This document shows positions 9,936 to 18,262 of a DNA stretch of 64,000 nucleotides, piece after piece. This stretch comes from Methylomonas methanica. Its GTDB lineage: Bacteria > Pseudomonadota > Gammaproteobacteria > Methylococcales > Methylomonadaceae. Under the pieces are notes generated by a model that saw nothing but the letters and a program-made list of their open reading frames with translations, searched no databases and was not told the DNA's origin. Positions within the stretch are counted from its first letter, which is position 1, and each line of letters starts with the position of its first letter. Location: NCBI GenBank assembly GCA_001644045.1, contig LUUF01000050.1, positions 276,508 through 340,507 of the forward strand, written 5' to 3'. The translations under genes were made by a program, and so were the position numbers.

Positions 9936-9970
9936 CTAAAAGGCTAAATCCAATTATCGATTTAGCTTTT
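9936..9970 (-). terminator. Hairpin terminator after msrQ
   Basis: The 8-bp perfect stem GCTAAATC / GATTTAGC (9943-9966) with an 8-base loop is flanked by A4 and T4 runs. Read on the minus strand it ends in CTTTTAG and would terminate the msrPQ transcript before the SDR operon. Its stem is AT-rich, so it may be leaky. Confidence 0.6.
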
Positions 9971-9978
9971 GGCGTGTG

Positions 9979-10620
9979 TTAATCCGCTTCTGTATCGATG
10001 GATGCGCGGCCCTTCGGAATCATCATTTGGCTTAACTGCTTATTTTTAAACCAGATTACCGCTCGAAAACCCAGCAGCATAAATATGATAAGCAAATAAA
10101 ACAGAGGCTCGGCCAAGTTGCCTTTAAGCTGCCAGAAATAATGAATCATTGCCGCACCGGCTGCTATGTAAATGAACCGATGCAGTTTTTTCCAGCTTTT
10201 GCCCAAGCTCTTTTTCGCCGCTTTGGACGAAGTAATGCCCAATGAAAAAATAATAATATAGGCAATCAGGCCAAACCAGATATACGAGCTTTCGAGAATA
10301 TCGATACCGATTATTCGCCACGCAAAAACCTGGTCAACCGCTAAATAAGCCAGTACATGCAGGCTGGCGTAAAAAAAAGCGAATAAACCGAATAATTGCC
10401 GATAGTCGGTCATGCCGCGCCATTTTGTGACGGTTTGTACCGGCGTGATAGCCAGGGTTATCCATAAAAATCGCAAGGCCCAATCGCCTAAACGAATATG
10501 TAAAGCCTGCATTTGATTCGGGCCCAGATTATCGAAGGCAATATCGAAAAATACCCAAAGCAACGGGATGAAACAAACCGCTATGGTTAAGGACCGCAAA
10601 TTGTTTATTTGCATAGCCAT
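9979..10620 (-). CDS. msrQ: MsrQ, heme-binding membrane subunit of methionine sulfoxide reductase
   Basis: A 213-residue inner-membrane b-type cytochrome (YedZ/ferric-reductase-like fold) that passes electrons from the quinone or flavin pool to periplasmic MsrP. About six hydrophobic helices are visible, with His residues in FYASLHVLAYLAVD, KLHRFIYIAAGAAMIHYFWQ and similar positions for heme ligation. Its start overlaps the msrP stop by one base (TAATG), indicating coupled translation. The msrP-msrQ pairing makes the assignment secure. Confidence 0.93.
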   Translation of the reverse strand: MAMQINNLRSLTIAVCFIPLLWVFFDIAFDNLGPNQMQALHIRLGDWALRFLWITLAITPVQTVTKWRGMTDYRQLFGLFAFFYASLHVLAYLAVDQVFAWRIIGIDILESSYIWFGLIAYIIIFSLGITSSKAAKKSLGKSWKKLHRFIYIAAGAAMIHYFWQLKGNLAEPLFYLLIIFMLLGFRAVIWFKNKQLSQMMIPKGRASIDTEAD

Positions 10621-11576
10621 TAGAAAAAATGCCTTAAATCCATGTCGCGATACAGGTAAGCGACTTGTTCGCCATAACCGTTAAATAATTCGGTTTGCCG
10701 GCGCGGGGTAAAAAAGCCGCTGCCTAATGGCCGCTCGCTATTTTGGCTCCAGCGCGGATGCGGTACGTCCGGATTGACGTTGGCGTAAAAGCCGTATTCG
10801 TTGGGGGCAAACTTGTTCCAACTGCTAATCGGCGGCCTTTTCAGCAGTTCTATTTTCACGACAGCCTTGATGCTTTTAAAACCATATTTCCACGGTACCA
10901 CCAAACGCAAGGGGGCACCGTTTTGCTTGGGCAAAATGTCGCCATACATACCAACCGCCAGTATCGTCAAGGGATGCATGGCTTCGTCGATACGCAAGCC
11001 TTCGACATACGGCCATTCCAGCATCGCGTTATTGCGCTGCTTGGGCATGGCCTCAGGCTGCTGAACCGAGGTGAGTTTTACGAACTTGGCCGACGATAAC
11101 GGTTTGGCGGTTTTCAGCAAATCGCCCAGCTCGAAACCCACCCAGGGAACGACCATGGACCAGGCTTCGACGCAACGAAAACGGTAGATATATTCCTGCA
11201 GCGTTTGCTGGCGCAGAATGTCTTCCAGTTGATAGGTGCCGGGTTTTTCCACTTCGCCGCCGATCTCGACGGACCAGGGATCGATACGCAGGCTTTGCGC
11301 CAGGCTGCTGGGGTCTTCCTTGTTGAAGGCTAGTTCGTAGTAATTATTGTAATTTTTTGCGTGATCGGCCGGTGTGATCGTTAACGCGTCGGCCGAGAAT
11401 CGGCTTTTAGGCACCGCGCTCCATATCTGTTTTGCCGTGTCGCCCCAACTATTGCGCATGCTGGTGCCGGTCAGCATCATCGCCGCCATCGCTTTGATGA
11501 TGGTGCGGCGTTGCTGGAAAACCAAAGGATCGGTAATTTCACTGCCGGGAATATTTTTTATTGTTTTTATAATCAT
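10620..11576 (-). CDS. msrP: MsrP, periplasmic molybdenum methionine sulfoxide reductase
   Basis: A 318-residue SUOX-fold molybdoenzyme that reduces protein methionine sulfoxide in the periplasm. The N-terminus follows the family (IKNIPGSEITDP...), with the twin-arginine signal QRRTIIKAMAAMMLTG for folded export. The molybdenum-ligating cysteine lies in YRFRCVEAWSMVVPW. The C-terminal part, WNKFAPNEYGFYANVNP.VPHPRW, is typical. It precedes msrQ with a stop-start overlap and lies 35 bases after the hydroxylase-like gene, so it belongs to the LOV operon. This fits repair of photo-oxidised envelope proteins; that link is inference. Confidence 0.95.
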   Translation of the reverse strand: MIIKTIKNIPGSEITDPLVFQQRRTIIKAMAAMMLTGTSMRNSWGDTAKQIWSAVPKSRFSADALTITPADHAKNYNNYYELAFNKEDPSSLAQSLRIDPWSVEIGGEVEKPGTYQLEDILRQQTLQEYIYRFRCVEAWSMVVPWVGFELGDLLKTAKPLSSAKFVKLTSVQQPEAMPKQRNNAMLEWPYVEGLRIDEAMHPLTILAVGMYGDILPKQNGAPLRLVVPWKYGFKSIKAVVKIELLKRPPISSWNKFAPNEYGFYANVNPDVPHPRWSQNSERPLGSGFFTPRRQTELFNGYGEQVAYLYRDMDLRHFF

Positions 11577-11611
11577 GGCTTAATTACCGGCAACTTATTT
11601 AAGAAGTTTCA

Positions 11612-12436
11612 TCACTTTTTTCCTTTCGGAATCCAGCCAAATAATTGCCGAATCTTCCGCTCGGTAATAAATGCCAGAGAAAACAGTTGGATAAAATTCT
11701 CCGCTTCGATTAAATCCAGTCCTATCTGAGCCGGCACCAGTTCTTTGCGTGTACCAAACAGCCTATCCCAAATCGCCAGGACAATGCCGTAATTACTGTC
11801 ATGTTCGGAACGCAAAGTAGAATGGTGGGTGCGGTGCAGGGAAGGGGTAATAATAAGCTGGGAAATAGCCGCTTCATTCGGAACGCGAATATTGCCGTGA
11901 TGAAAAAATATGAAAAATAACTCGATAATTTCGATGGAGAGCACCAAATAAGCATCCACGCCAATTACGACAACGAATACGCATTTATAAATTATTTCCA
12001 GCAGCAAATCGAAAACATGGAAGCGAAAACCGGTGGAAACGTTAAAACATTTATCGCTATGATGAACTTTATGAAATCGCCATAAATATTCGTATTTATG
12101 GCTGGCGTAATGCCAGATGTATATAGCCAAGTCAAAAAAAGCGAAAGCCAGTAGCCATTTAAGCGGGCCGTTACTCAGGCCGCCTAATAAGCCGTAACTG
12201 GCGAATTGCTGGGCAACCAGAAATAATGACGAGGCTCTAAGCGCGGTTAAGATTAAGTTATTAACCAGGAATGCCGTGGTATTGGTGACAAAAGATTCCT
12301 TATAAGTTTTGGCGGAAAAATGGCGATAAGGCTTGGTTTTTTCGATGATTAGCAACAGCACGAAAGCCAATATCGCCAGGCCGAATAAAGCTTCGTTAAA
12401 AAACAGACCAATATTGGCGTTTGCAGTTGTATTCAT
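11612..12436 (-). CDS. Sterol desaturase/fatty acid hydroxylase family membrane protein
   Basis: A 274-residue multi-pass membrane di-iron oxygenase of the fatty acid hydroxylase superfamily. The three histidine clusters are visible: HYASHKYEYLWRFHKVHH (HX3H and HX2HH), FHHGNIRVP and HRTHHST. Substrates in the family include lipids, sterols and carotenoids; which one applies here is unknown. It lies between the LOV gene (41 bases upstream) and msrP (35 bases downstream) in an apparent five-gene operon, so it may alter membrane lipids or pigments in response to light. Confidence 0.88.
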   Translation of the reverse strand: MNTTANANIGLFFNEALFGLAILAFVLLLIIEKTKPYRHFSAKTYKESFVTNTTAFLVNNLILTALRASSLFLVAQQFASYGLLGGLSNGPLKWLLAFAFFDLAIYIWHYASHKYEYLWRFHKVHHSDKCFNVSTGFRFHVFDLLLEIIYKCVFVVVIGVDAYLVLSIEIIELFFIFFHHGNIRVPNEAAISQLIITPSLHRTHHSTLRSEHDSNYGIVLAIWDRLFGTRKELVPAQIGLDLIEAENFIQLFSLAFITERKIRQLFGWIPKGKK

Positions 12437-12477
12437 AGAATTCCTCTACAGTATGAATCTATTTATCGCACGGTAAG

Positions 12478-12933
12478 TTAATTCCCTTGAATGGCGTTTA
12501 ATAAAGTCGTTAATTCCTGTATTTCATTGTTGGCATTTATCTGCTGGGTAATATCATATTGCACGCCTAGATAATAAATGACGCGATTTTTTTTATCCAA
12601 TAATGGGGTTATCTTTAAATGATTGTGGAATAAAGTGCCGTCTTTTTTGTAGTTTCTTAACGTCACTTCCACTGCTTCGTGGTTCTTCATGGCTTCGGAA
12701 ATTTTAAAACGCGCCTCTTGTTCTCTATCGTCGCCTTGCAAAAAACGGCAGTTGTGACCAATTATCTCGTCATGGCCATACCCGGTTAAGCGTTCGAACG
12801 CTTTATTGGCGTATATGATAGGCGCGTCTTCAAGGTCCGGGTCAGCAAGCGTGACGCCGTTTACGCATTCATCCAAAATAGCGGAAAGTACTTGCGGAAT
12901 AAGCCCGCTATCTTTTTCAACAATAAAAGCCAT
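12478..12933 (-). CDS. Short LOV blue-light photoreceptor
   Basis: A 151-residue single-domain PAS protein carrying the LOV signature G-H-N-C-R-F-L-Q, with the photoreactive cysteine at about residue 62. Flavin-contacting motifs follow (VTLRNYKKDGTLFHNHLKITP, then YYLGVQYDIT), and a short C-terminal helix ends the protein. There is no output domain, as in the short LOV proteins of Pseudomonas. Blue light would form a flavin-cysteinyl adduct. Output must go through dimer or partner changes. It sits second in the SRPBCC - LOV - hydroxylase - msrP - msrQ array. Confidence 0.88.
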   Translation of the reverse strand: MAFIVEKDSGLIPQVLSAILDECVNGVTLADPDLEDAPIIYANKAFERLTGYGHDEIIGHNCRFLQGDDREQEARFKISEAMKNHEAVEVTLRNYKKDGTLFHNHLKITPLLDKKNRVIYYLGVQYDITQQINANNEIQELTTLLNAIQGN

Positions 12934-12975
12934 GGTTAAACTCCGGGTTTTATAATAATTATGAGTTTGTATATG

Positions 12976-13461
12976 CTAGTTGCATTCTACTAGTATTAAA
13001 TTCTTAATGTTTTCGACAGTGTTTTCCGCACCATCTTCGATAGCGCAACGGATTAATTTTTCAAACGGCCGCATGAATACCTCTAGTTCCAAAAACTCAA
13101 AGCGAAAAGTCAAACGGGTAGGGTGACGATCTTCTTGAGCTGCTTCCAGAAAATAACTGTGCTTATACGGCTCGGTGAGTCCTTGAAAGATAAGCCTGGA
13201 TTGCGGTTGATAGTCAGTAATTTCAAAAACAGACTCTATTTCACCGTTATTGTCTTTACGAATTTGTTTGGCTTTGGCGCCGACGAATACTTCCTTGCCG
13301 TCGAGAGGTTCAAAATCGACTACTTCCACTGCCCATTTCGGATAGTTTTCGAAAAATTTTTCACCAATATAATGGAAAACATCGTCAACCCGTTTATCGA
13401 TGTCGATGCATGCCTCGCCGGCAATGGGTTTGTGTGAGTCGAATGGAAATTTGATATGCAT
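12976..13461 (-). CDS. SRPBCC/START-like ligand-binding protein
   Basis: A 161-residue soluble protein with the helix-grip pattern of the SRPBCC (polyketide cyclase/START) superfamily: ACIDIDKRVDDVFHYIGEKF at the start, a central beta meander (KQIRKDNNGEIESVFEITDYQP) and a long C-terminal helix. It would bind a hydrophobic ligand; the ligand is unknown. It is the first gene of the LOV operon, with AAAGGA before the ATG and 42 bases to the LOV gene. Confidence 0.75.
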   Translation of the reverse strand: MHIKFPFDSHKPIAGEACIDIDKRVDDVFHYIGEKFFENYPKWAVEVVDFEPLDGKEVFVGAKAKQIRKDNNGEIESVFEITDYQPQSRLIFQGLTEPYKHSYFLEAAQEDRHPTRLTFRFEFLELEVFMRPFEKLIRCAIEDGAENTVENIKNLILVECN

Positions 13462-13777
13462 TTTATCCTTTCCCCTCGCGGAGCTTGCTGCTCAGCGTAA
13501 TTATAATTTTTCTGGATACGTGAAGCTTATAACACCGTATTTAAGTTAACAGAAATAAATTGCTAACAGGCCGATATTGGCCTTGTGTATGGTTAATCAG
13601 TATACCGCGGCGATTTTGATGTAGAGATAATTTTATCGGTTTAAGCGTCAATAATACTAAGTTGTAAAGAAAAGAAAAATTTGCTTTATTGCCTGTGGCG
13701 AGCGTGGCTGCTCATGGGTAAATTCAATAGTTAAACGGCAAATGTCAGCCCGTTTTATCTCCGAACATTGTAAAACA
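13462..13777. promoter_or_regulatory. 316-bp gap: likely promoter region of the LOV operon
   Basis: No gene is visible here. The region holds the upstream side of the leftward SRPBCC-LOV operon. It contains a near-perfect palindrome GGCCgATATtGGCC near 13569-13582 and the partly symmetric GTGTATGG-TTAAT-CAGTATAC just beside it, both plausible operator sites. No strong sigma70 -35/-10 pair was found. Confidence 0.4.
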
Positions 13778-14197
13778 TTAATTCTGTTGATGGCGCATGG
13801 CAGCGCAGCCGCCGTATAACAGGTGCGATAATCCCGAGTAAATAAATAACTGGCTATAGTTTTCGTCGATTTCAATTTGATTGATCGAGCAGTAAAACTC
13901 CAGCGAACCGATTAATAGCAGCAGAAAAACCCCTAATGCAGCTAATGCTTCAGGACTGTTGCTTAATTTATAAAAGCTGTATGCGGCAATTTGTATCAAA
14001 CACAAATAAAACATCATTAAACGCATGTTATTGGCTAACGGGCCGTACAGGTCGCTACTGTCTTCAAAAAAGAGGGTATTGCCGAATATCGTGGCCGCAC
14101 CGCTGATCAATAATAAAATCACCGCTGCATTAAAATTAATCTGCAATAACAATTGCAGACAATTCATGGTTTTTGTGGTTATGGATTGAGTATGCAT
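13778..14197 (-). CDS. Four-helix membrane protein, unknown function
   Basis: A 139-residue protein with four hydrophobic segments (INFNAAVILLLISGAATIFG, MMFYLCLIQIAAYSFY, AALGVFLLLLIGSLEFYC and a C-terminal YSGLSHLLYGGCAAM). ATG 14197 is chosen because the longer open frame to 14251 would start inside the ftsH terminator hairpin. I do not recognise the family. The downstream 300 bases contain no obvious partner. Confidence 0.6.
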   Translation of the reverse strand: MHTQSITTKTMNCLQLLLQINFNAAVILLLISGAATIFGNTLFFEDSSDLYGPLANNMRLMMFYLCLIQIAAYSFYKLSNSPEALAALGVFLLLLIGSLEFYCSINQIEIDENYSQLFIYSGLSHLLYGGCAAMRHQQN

Positions 14198-14210
14198 ATG
14201 GCTACCGCTG

Positions 14211-14247
14211 AAAAAAATACCCTCCAAGAGTACTGCGTTTGGAGGGT
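14211..14247 (-). terminator. Rho-independent terminator of ftsH
   Basis: The 9-bp stem ACCCTCCAA / TTGGAGGGT with an 11-base loop is followed on the minus strand by ATTTTTTT. It lies 17 bases after the ftsH stop. It marks the end of the sigma factor - hflKC - ftsH array. Confidence 0.9.
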
Positions 14248-14263
14248 ACATAGAGGAGGACTT

Positions 14264-16168
14264 TTAGGACGCCAGTACTTGTCCTTGACCCAGGTGATCG
14301 CCGGTTTCGTCGTTTATCGAGTCTTCTATCTCTTCAAACGATTTTGGTTCTTCTACTTCCGGTTCCGGCGGAGCAAGTTTTTTGCCTTGCAGCAGTTCAT
14401 CGATCTGGAATTTATCGATGGTTTCCCAATCCATTAAGGCTTGAGCCATGTTGTGCAACACTTCGATGTTTTCTTTCAGTATGGTTTCGGCGCGGTTGTA
14501 ATTCGCGTCTATTACCGCCCGTACTTCTTCATCGATGGTTTGGGCCATTTTTTCGGACATCGGCTTGGATTGCGGACCCATATAGCCGCCTTCGCTATCG
14601 CCGTAATCCATGGGGCCCAAACGATCTGACAAACCCCATTTGGTGACCATGTTTCTAGCCAGTTGAGTGGCGCGCATGATGTCGTTGGAAGCGCCGGTGG
14701 TGACCTTATTTTTGCCGTAGATCAAGGCTTCCGCTACCCGGCCGCCGAACAAACTGGCAATCTGGCTTTCCAATTTGTCTTTGGACGCGCTGTATTGGTC
14801 GCGCTCCGGCAAGAACATGGTGATCCCCAACGCGCCGCCGCGCGGCATGATACTGACTTTGTAGACAGGATCGTGCTCGGGCACGTTGCGGCCGACGATG
14901 GCGTGGCCGGCTTCGTGATAAGCGGTCATCAACAAGTCTTCCTTGGTCATCACCATGGTGCGTTTTTCCACGCCCATAATCATTTTGTCGCGGGCTTTAT
15001 CCAGGTCGTTCATCGTCACAACGCGCTTTTTATTGCGGGCAGCGAATAAAGCGCCTTCGTTGATCAAGTTAGCCAATTCCGCACCGGAAAAACCGGGTGT
15101 ACCGCGCGCCAGATCGTTGATGTTTACATCTTCCGCTAGCGGGACTTTGGCGCCATGCACTTTCAGTATTTGTTCGCGGCCTTTGATGTCCGGCAAACCG
15201 ACTTGCACTTGCCGGTCGAAACGGCCGGGTCTTAATAAGGCTTTATCCAGCACGTCGGCCCGGTTGGTGGCGGCGATGACGATAATGCCTTCATTACCGC
15301 TGAAACCATCCATTTCCACCAACAACTGATTGAGCGTTTGTTCGCGTTCGTCGTTGCCGCCGCCAATCCCGCTTCCGCCCCGTTGCCGACCAACAGCATC
15401 GATTTCGTCGATGAATATGATGCAAGGTGCGCGTTTTTTGGCTTGTTCGAACATATCCCGAACCCTGGAGGCACCAACACCGACGAACATTTCCACGAAA
15501 TCCGAACCCGAGATGGAGAAGAAGGGTACGCCTGCTTCGCCGGCAATCGCTCTGGCCAACAAGGTTTTACCGGTACCGGGAGGGCCAACCATCAGCACGC
15601 CGCGCGGAATCTTGCCGCCCAAGGCCTCGTATTTGCCGGGCTCTCTGAGAAAGTCGACCATTTCCACGACGTCTTCCTTGGCTTCTTCCACGCCGGCTAC
15701 GTCGGTAAAGCGAACTTTGATTTGGTCTTCAGCCATTAGCTTGGCCCGGCTTTTACCGAAGCCCATCTGGCCGTCGCGTCCACCCATCGCTGCCTGCTTG
15801 CGCATGAAGTAGACCAGCACCATGATCAGCAGCAGCGTAGGCGCCCAGGAGATGAGAATATTCATCACGGTGGACGGTTGTTGCGGCTTCTCGACTTTGA
15901 TCTTCACGCCGTATTCCAGCAACTCGTCGATCATTCGGGAGTCGTTAGGATTGTAGGTGGCGAAGCGGGTGCCGTTTTGACGGTGGCCGTCGACATAATT
16001 GCCGTCAATCACCACTTCCGTGACGACTTTGTTGCGTACGTCTTCGATAAAGTCGGAGTAGGAAATTTCATAATGCGGATCGTATTCCGGCATGTTGCGG
16101 TTCATCACCGCCGACACCACTAAACCCGCCGCGATGAGGATACTGAGAAAAATGAACATTTTTTTCAT
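14264..16168 (-). CDS. ftsH: FtsH membrane-anchored ATP-dependent zinc metalloprotease
   Basis: A 634-residue AAA+ protease that degrades membrane proteins and short-lived regulators. Two N-terminal membrane helices flank a periplasmic domain (first about 5-20, second around [23 protein letters not shown]). The Walker A is GPPGTGKT, the Walker [12 protein letters not shown], the SRH lies around [20 protein letters not shown], and the zinc motif is HEAGH. AGGAG lies 9 bases before the ATG. Placement directly after hflK-hflC is unusual, because the E. coli hflKC genes sit with hfq-hflX and ftsH elsewhere. This could therefore be a second, dedicated FtsH. Confidence 0.97.
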   Translation of the reverse strand: MKKMFIFLSILIAAGLVVSAVMNRNMPEYDPHYEISYSDFIEDVRNKVVTEVVIDGNYVDGHRQNGTRFATYNPNDSRMIDELLEYGVKIKVEKPQQPSTVMNILISWAPTLLLIMVLVYFMRKQAAMGGRDGQMGFGKSRAKLMAEDQIKVRFTDVAGVEEAKEDVVEMVDFLREPGKYEALGGKIPRGVLMVGPPGTGKTLLARAIAGEAGVPFFSISGSDFVEMFVGVGASRVRDMFEQAKKRAPCIIFIDEIDAVGRQRGGSGIGGGNDEREQTLNQLLVEMDGFSGNEGIIVIAATNRADVLDKALLRPGRFDRQVQVGLPDIKGREQILKVHGAKVPLAEDVNINDLARGTPGFSGAELANLINEGALFAARNKKRVVTMNDLDKARDKMIMGVEKRTMVMTKEDLLMTAYHEAGHAIVGRNVPEHDPVYKVSIMPRGGALGITMFLPERDQYSASKDKLESQIASLFGGRVAEALIYGKNKVTTGASNDIMRATQLARNMVTKWGLSDRLGPMDYGDSEGGYMGPQSKPMSEKMAQTIDEEVRAVIDANYNRAETILKENIEVLHNMAQALMDWETIDKFQIDELLQGKKLAPPEPEVEEPKSFEEIEDSINDETGDHLGQGQVLAS

Positions 16169-16185
16169 GATAGTTATCTCCTAAC

Positions 16186-17052
16186 TTACTTTTCGCTGGA
16201 GAAATACTTGAAAAAGTCGGAGTTCGGTTTTAACACCAAAGTATCCTGAGTTTTCTCAAATGAGGTTTGGTAAGCCTGCAAGCTGCGGTAGAACGCATAA
16301 AACTCGGGGTTTTTCCCGTAGCTTTTCGCGTAAATCTCCGCCGATTGCGCATCGCCGCGACCGCGTATGCTTTCCGCGTCACGCTGGGCATTGGCAACTA
16401 TCACGTGTTTTTGCTTATCGGCTTCCGCGCTGATTTGCTCGGCACTTTCCGCGCCTTGCGAACGAAACTCTCTGGCTACCCGCTCCCGTTCTGCACGCAT
16501 ACGTTGATATACCGAGCTGCTGACTTCCGGCGGCAAGTCGATGCGTTTGACGCGAATATCGATCAGCTCTATGCCGAATTTTTCTGCGGTGGGCGCCAAT
16601 TTGGCCAGCAGGGTTTGTCTCAGTTCGTTGCGGTCTTCGGAGATCAATTGCTTGATGGTCCGCACGCCGAACTCGCTACGCATTGCGTCTTTCATGATTT
16701 GGTCGAGGCGCAGATTGGCTTGAAACTCGTCGCCGCCGACCGTGGTGTAAAAGAGACCCACATCACCGATTCGCCATTTGACGAATGAGTCAACAATAAC
16801 GTTTTTCTTCTCGGAGGTAAGAAAACGCTCGGATTTGGCATCCAAGGTCAGCACGCGCGCATCAAATGTGCTGACGTTATTGATGATGGGGGTCTTGAAA
16901 TGCAGCCCGGGAGTGTAGTCGGATGTGACCATCTCACCGAGACGAAACAAAATGGCTTTTTCGTTTTCTTTGACGTAAAAAACCGACATATAGGCCAGTA
17001 CGCACAGGGTCAAACCGGCCGGAATTAAAACTTGGGTGGTTTTGCTGCTCAT
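16186..17052 (-). CDS. hflC: HflC, SPFH/prohibitin-family FtsH modulator
   Basis: A 288-residue membrane-anchored band-7 protein. The N-terminal membrane helix (VLIPAGLTLCVLAYMSVFYV) is followed by the SPFH domain (FRLGEMVTSDYTPGLHFKTP...) and a coiled coil with A/E/R-rich heptads (MRAERERVAREFRSQGAESAE). It assembles with HflK into a cage around FtsH and restrains its access to substrates. Its start overlaps the hflK stop by four bases (ATGA), and ftsH follows 17 bases later. Confidence 0.95.
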   Translation of the reverse strand: MSSKTTQVLIPAGLTLCVLAYMSVFYVKENEKAILFRLGEMVTSDYTPGLHFKTPIINNVSTFDARVLTLDAKSERFLTSEKKNVIVDSFVKWRIGDVGLFYTTVGGDEFQANLRLDQIMKDAMRSEFGVRTIKQLISEDRNELRQTLLAKLAPTAEKFGIELIDIRVKRIDLPPEVSSSVYQRMRAERERVAREFRSQGAESAEQISAEADKQKHVIVANAQRDAESIRGRGDAQSAEIYAKSYGKNPEFYAFYRSLQAYQTSFEKTQDTLVLKPNSDFFKYFSSEK

Positions 17053-18212
17053 TGTTTGCTCCTGCTAGGACGTAATTCGTTGCCGGTGGTTTTGCGAGCG
17101 CTGTTTTTGTCGCCGTTGTGCGGTTCGGAGCTGAGTTCCGGTTCAGCAGTAGTGGCTGTGGGCTGCGCATGTTGGGTCATGGTTTGCGGCAAAGGCATGT
17201 ACATCATCGGGCTGGATTGGTCATCGTTCAGCATGATTTTATTAGTGCTGCTGTACAGTTTTTCCTTGGCTTCCAGGTACAAGCGTTTACGGGTGATGGC
17301 GGGGCTTTTTTCATATTCCACCAGCAACTGATCGAAACGTTCGGTTTCACCCTTGGCTTTGGCTACTTTCTCGGCTTCGTAGGCTTCCGCTTCTTGAATA
17401 ATCCGCGATGCCGCGCCGCGCGCTTTTGGGATCACTTCATTACTATAGGCTTCGGCTTCGTTGATCAAGCGCTGCTTGTCTTCTCTGGCCCGAATCGCAT
17501 CCTCGAAAGCACCTTGTACTTCTTCGGGTGGTTGGGCATCCTGCAAGTTGACGCTGGCAATGCTGATGCCGGCCTTGTAGCCGTCCATCGCTTCCTGAAT
17601 TTGCTGCTTAATTTCCGCGACGATTTGGCTGCGGCCTTCGGTTAATACGAAGTCCATGTTATTGCGGCCGATCACCGCGCGTTCCACGCTTTCAGTCAGT
17701 TGCTTCAGCGTGTTTTCGTTATTCTTTACGTTAAATAAGTAGTCGCGAGCGTTATTGATTTGATACTGCACGGCCAGACGAACGGTAATAATGTTTTCGT
17801 CGCTAGTCAGCATCAGCGATTCTTGCGGGATAACGGCAGATTTGTTGACGCGGCTGTTATCGGTATAGCCGACTTCGATAAAGCGTTGTTGTTCGACGTT
17901 GACATTGGCGACGCTTTCGATAGGCGCCGGAATATGCCAATGCGGGCCGGGCAAGGTGGTTTCCGAATACGCGCCAAAGCGGCTTACCACTCCACGGTTA
18001 CCTTGGTCCACGATGTACACTCCGCTGGCCAGCCAGACGACGGTTAGCGTGCCACCCACGGCGGCGGCGATATTGGTTAAAGAAAACATACTTTTATGAT
18101 CGTTAAAGAAGTCGCCGGCCTTGGAGGAGACGTGCTTCCACTGCTTATCCAATTCCAACTTCCAGTCGGACTGCGGCGTTTGCTTACTGGTGTTTTGTTT
18201 TTCTGATGACAT
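17049..18212 (-). CDS. hflK: HflK, SPFH/prohibitin-family FtsH modulator
   Basis: A 387-residue partner of HflC. A cytoplasmic N-terminus precedes one membrane helix (NIAAAVGGTLTVVWLASGVYIV), the SPFH domain (GVVSRFGAYSETTLPGPHWH), a long coiled coil (REDKQRLINEAEAYSNEVIPK) and a low-complexity T/A/P-rich tail. ATG 18212 has AGGAG five bases upstream, which favours it over the GTG at 18218. It follows the sigma-factor gene by 50 bases on the same strand. Confidence 0.95.
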   Translation of the reverse strand: MSSEKQNTSKQTPQSDWKLELDKQWKHVSSKAGDFFNDHKSMFSLTNIAAAVGGTLTVVWLASGVYIVDQGNRGVVSRFGAYSETTLPGPHWHIPAPIESVANVNVEQQRFIEVGYTDNSRVNKSAVIPQESLMLTSDENIITVRLAVQYQINNARDYLFNVKNNENTLKQLTESVERAVIGRNNMDFVLTEGRSQIVAEIKQQIQEAMDGYKAGISIASVNLQDAQPPEEVQGAFEDAIRAREDKQRLINEAEAYSNEVIPKARGAASRIIQEAEAYEAEKVAKAKGETERFDQLLVEYEKSPAITRKRLYLEAKEKLYSSTNKIMLNDDQSSPMMYMPLPQTMTQHAQPTATTAEPELSSEPHNGDKNSARKTTGNELRPSRSKQ

Positions 18213-18262
18213 AATCACTCCTCTTGTAGTGTTAGCCTGACCTGGGTCAATGATTGTTATTG

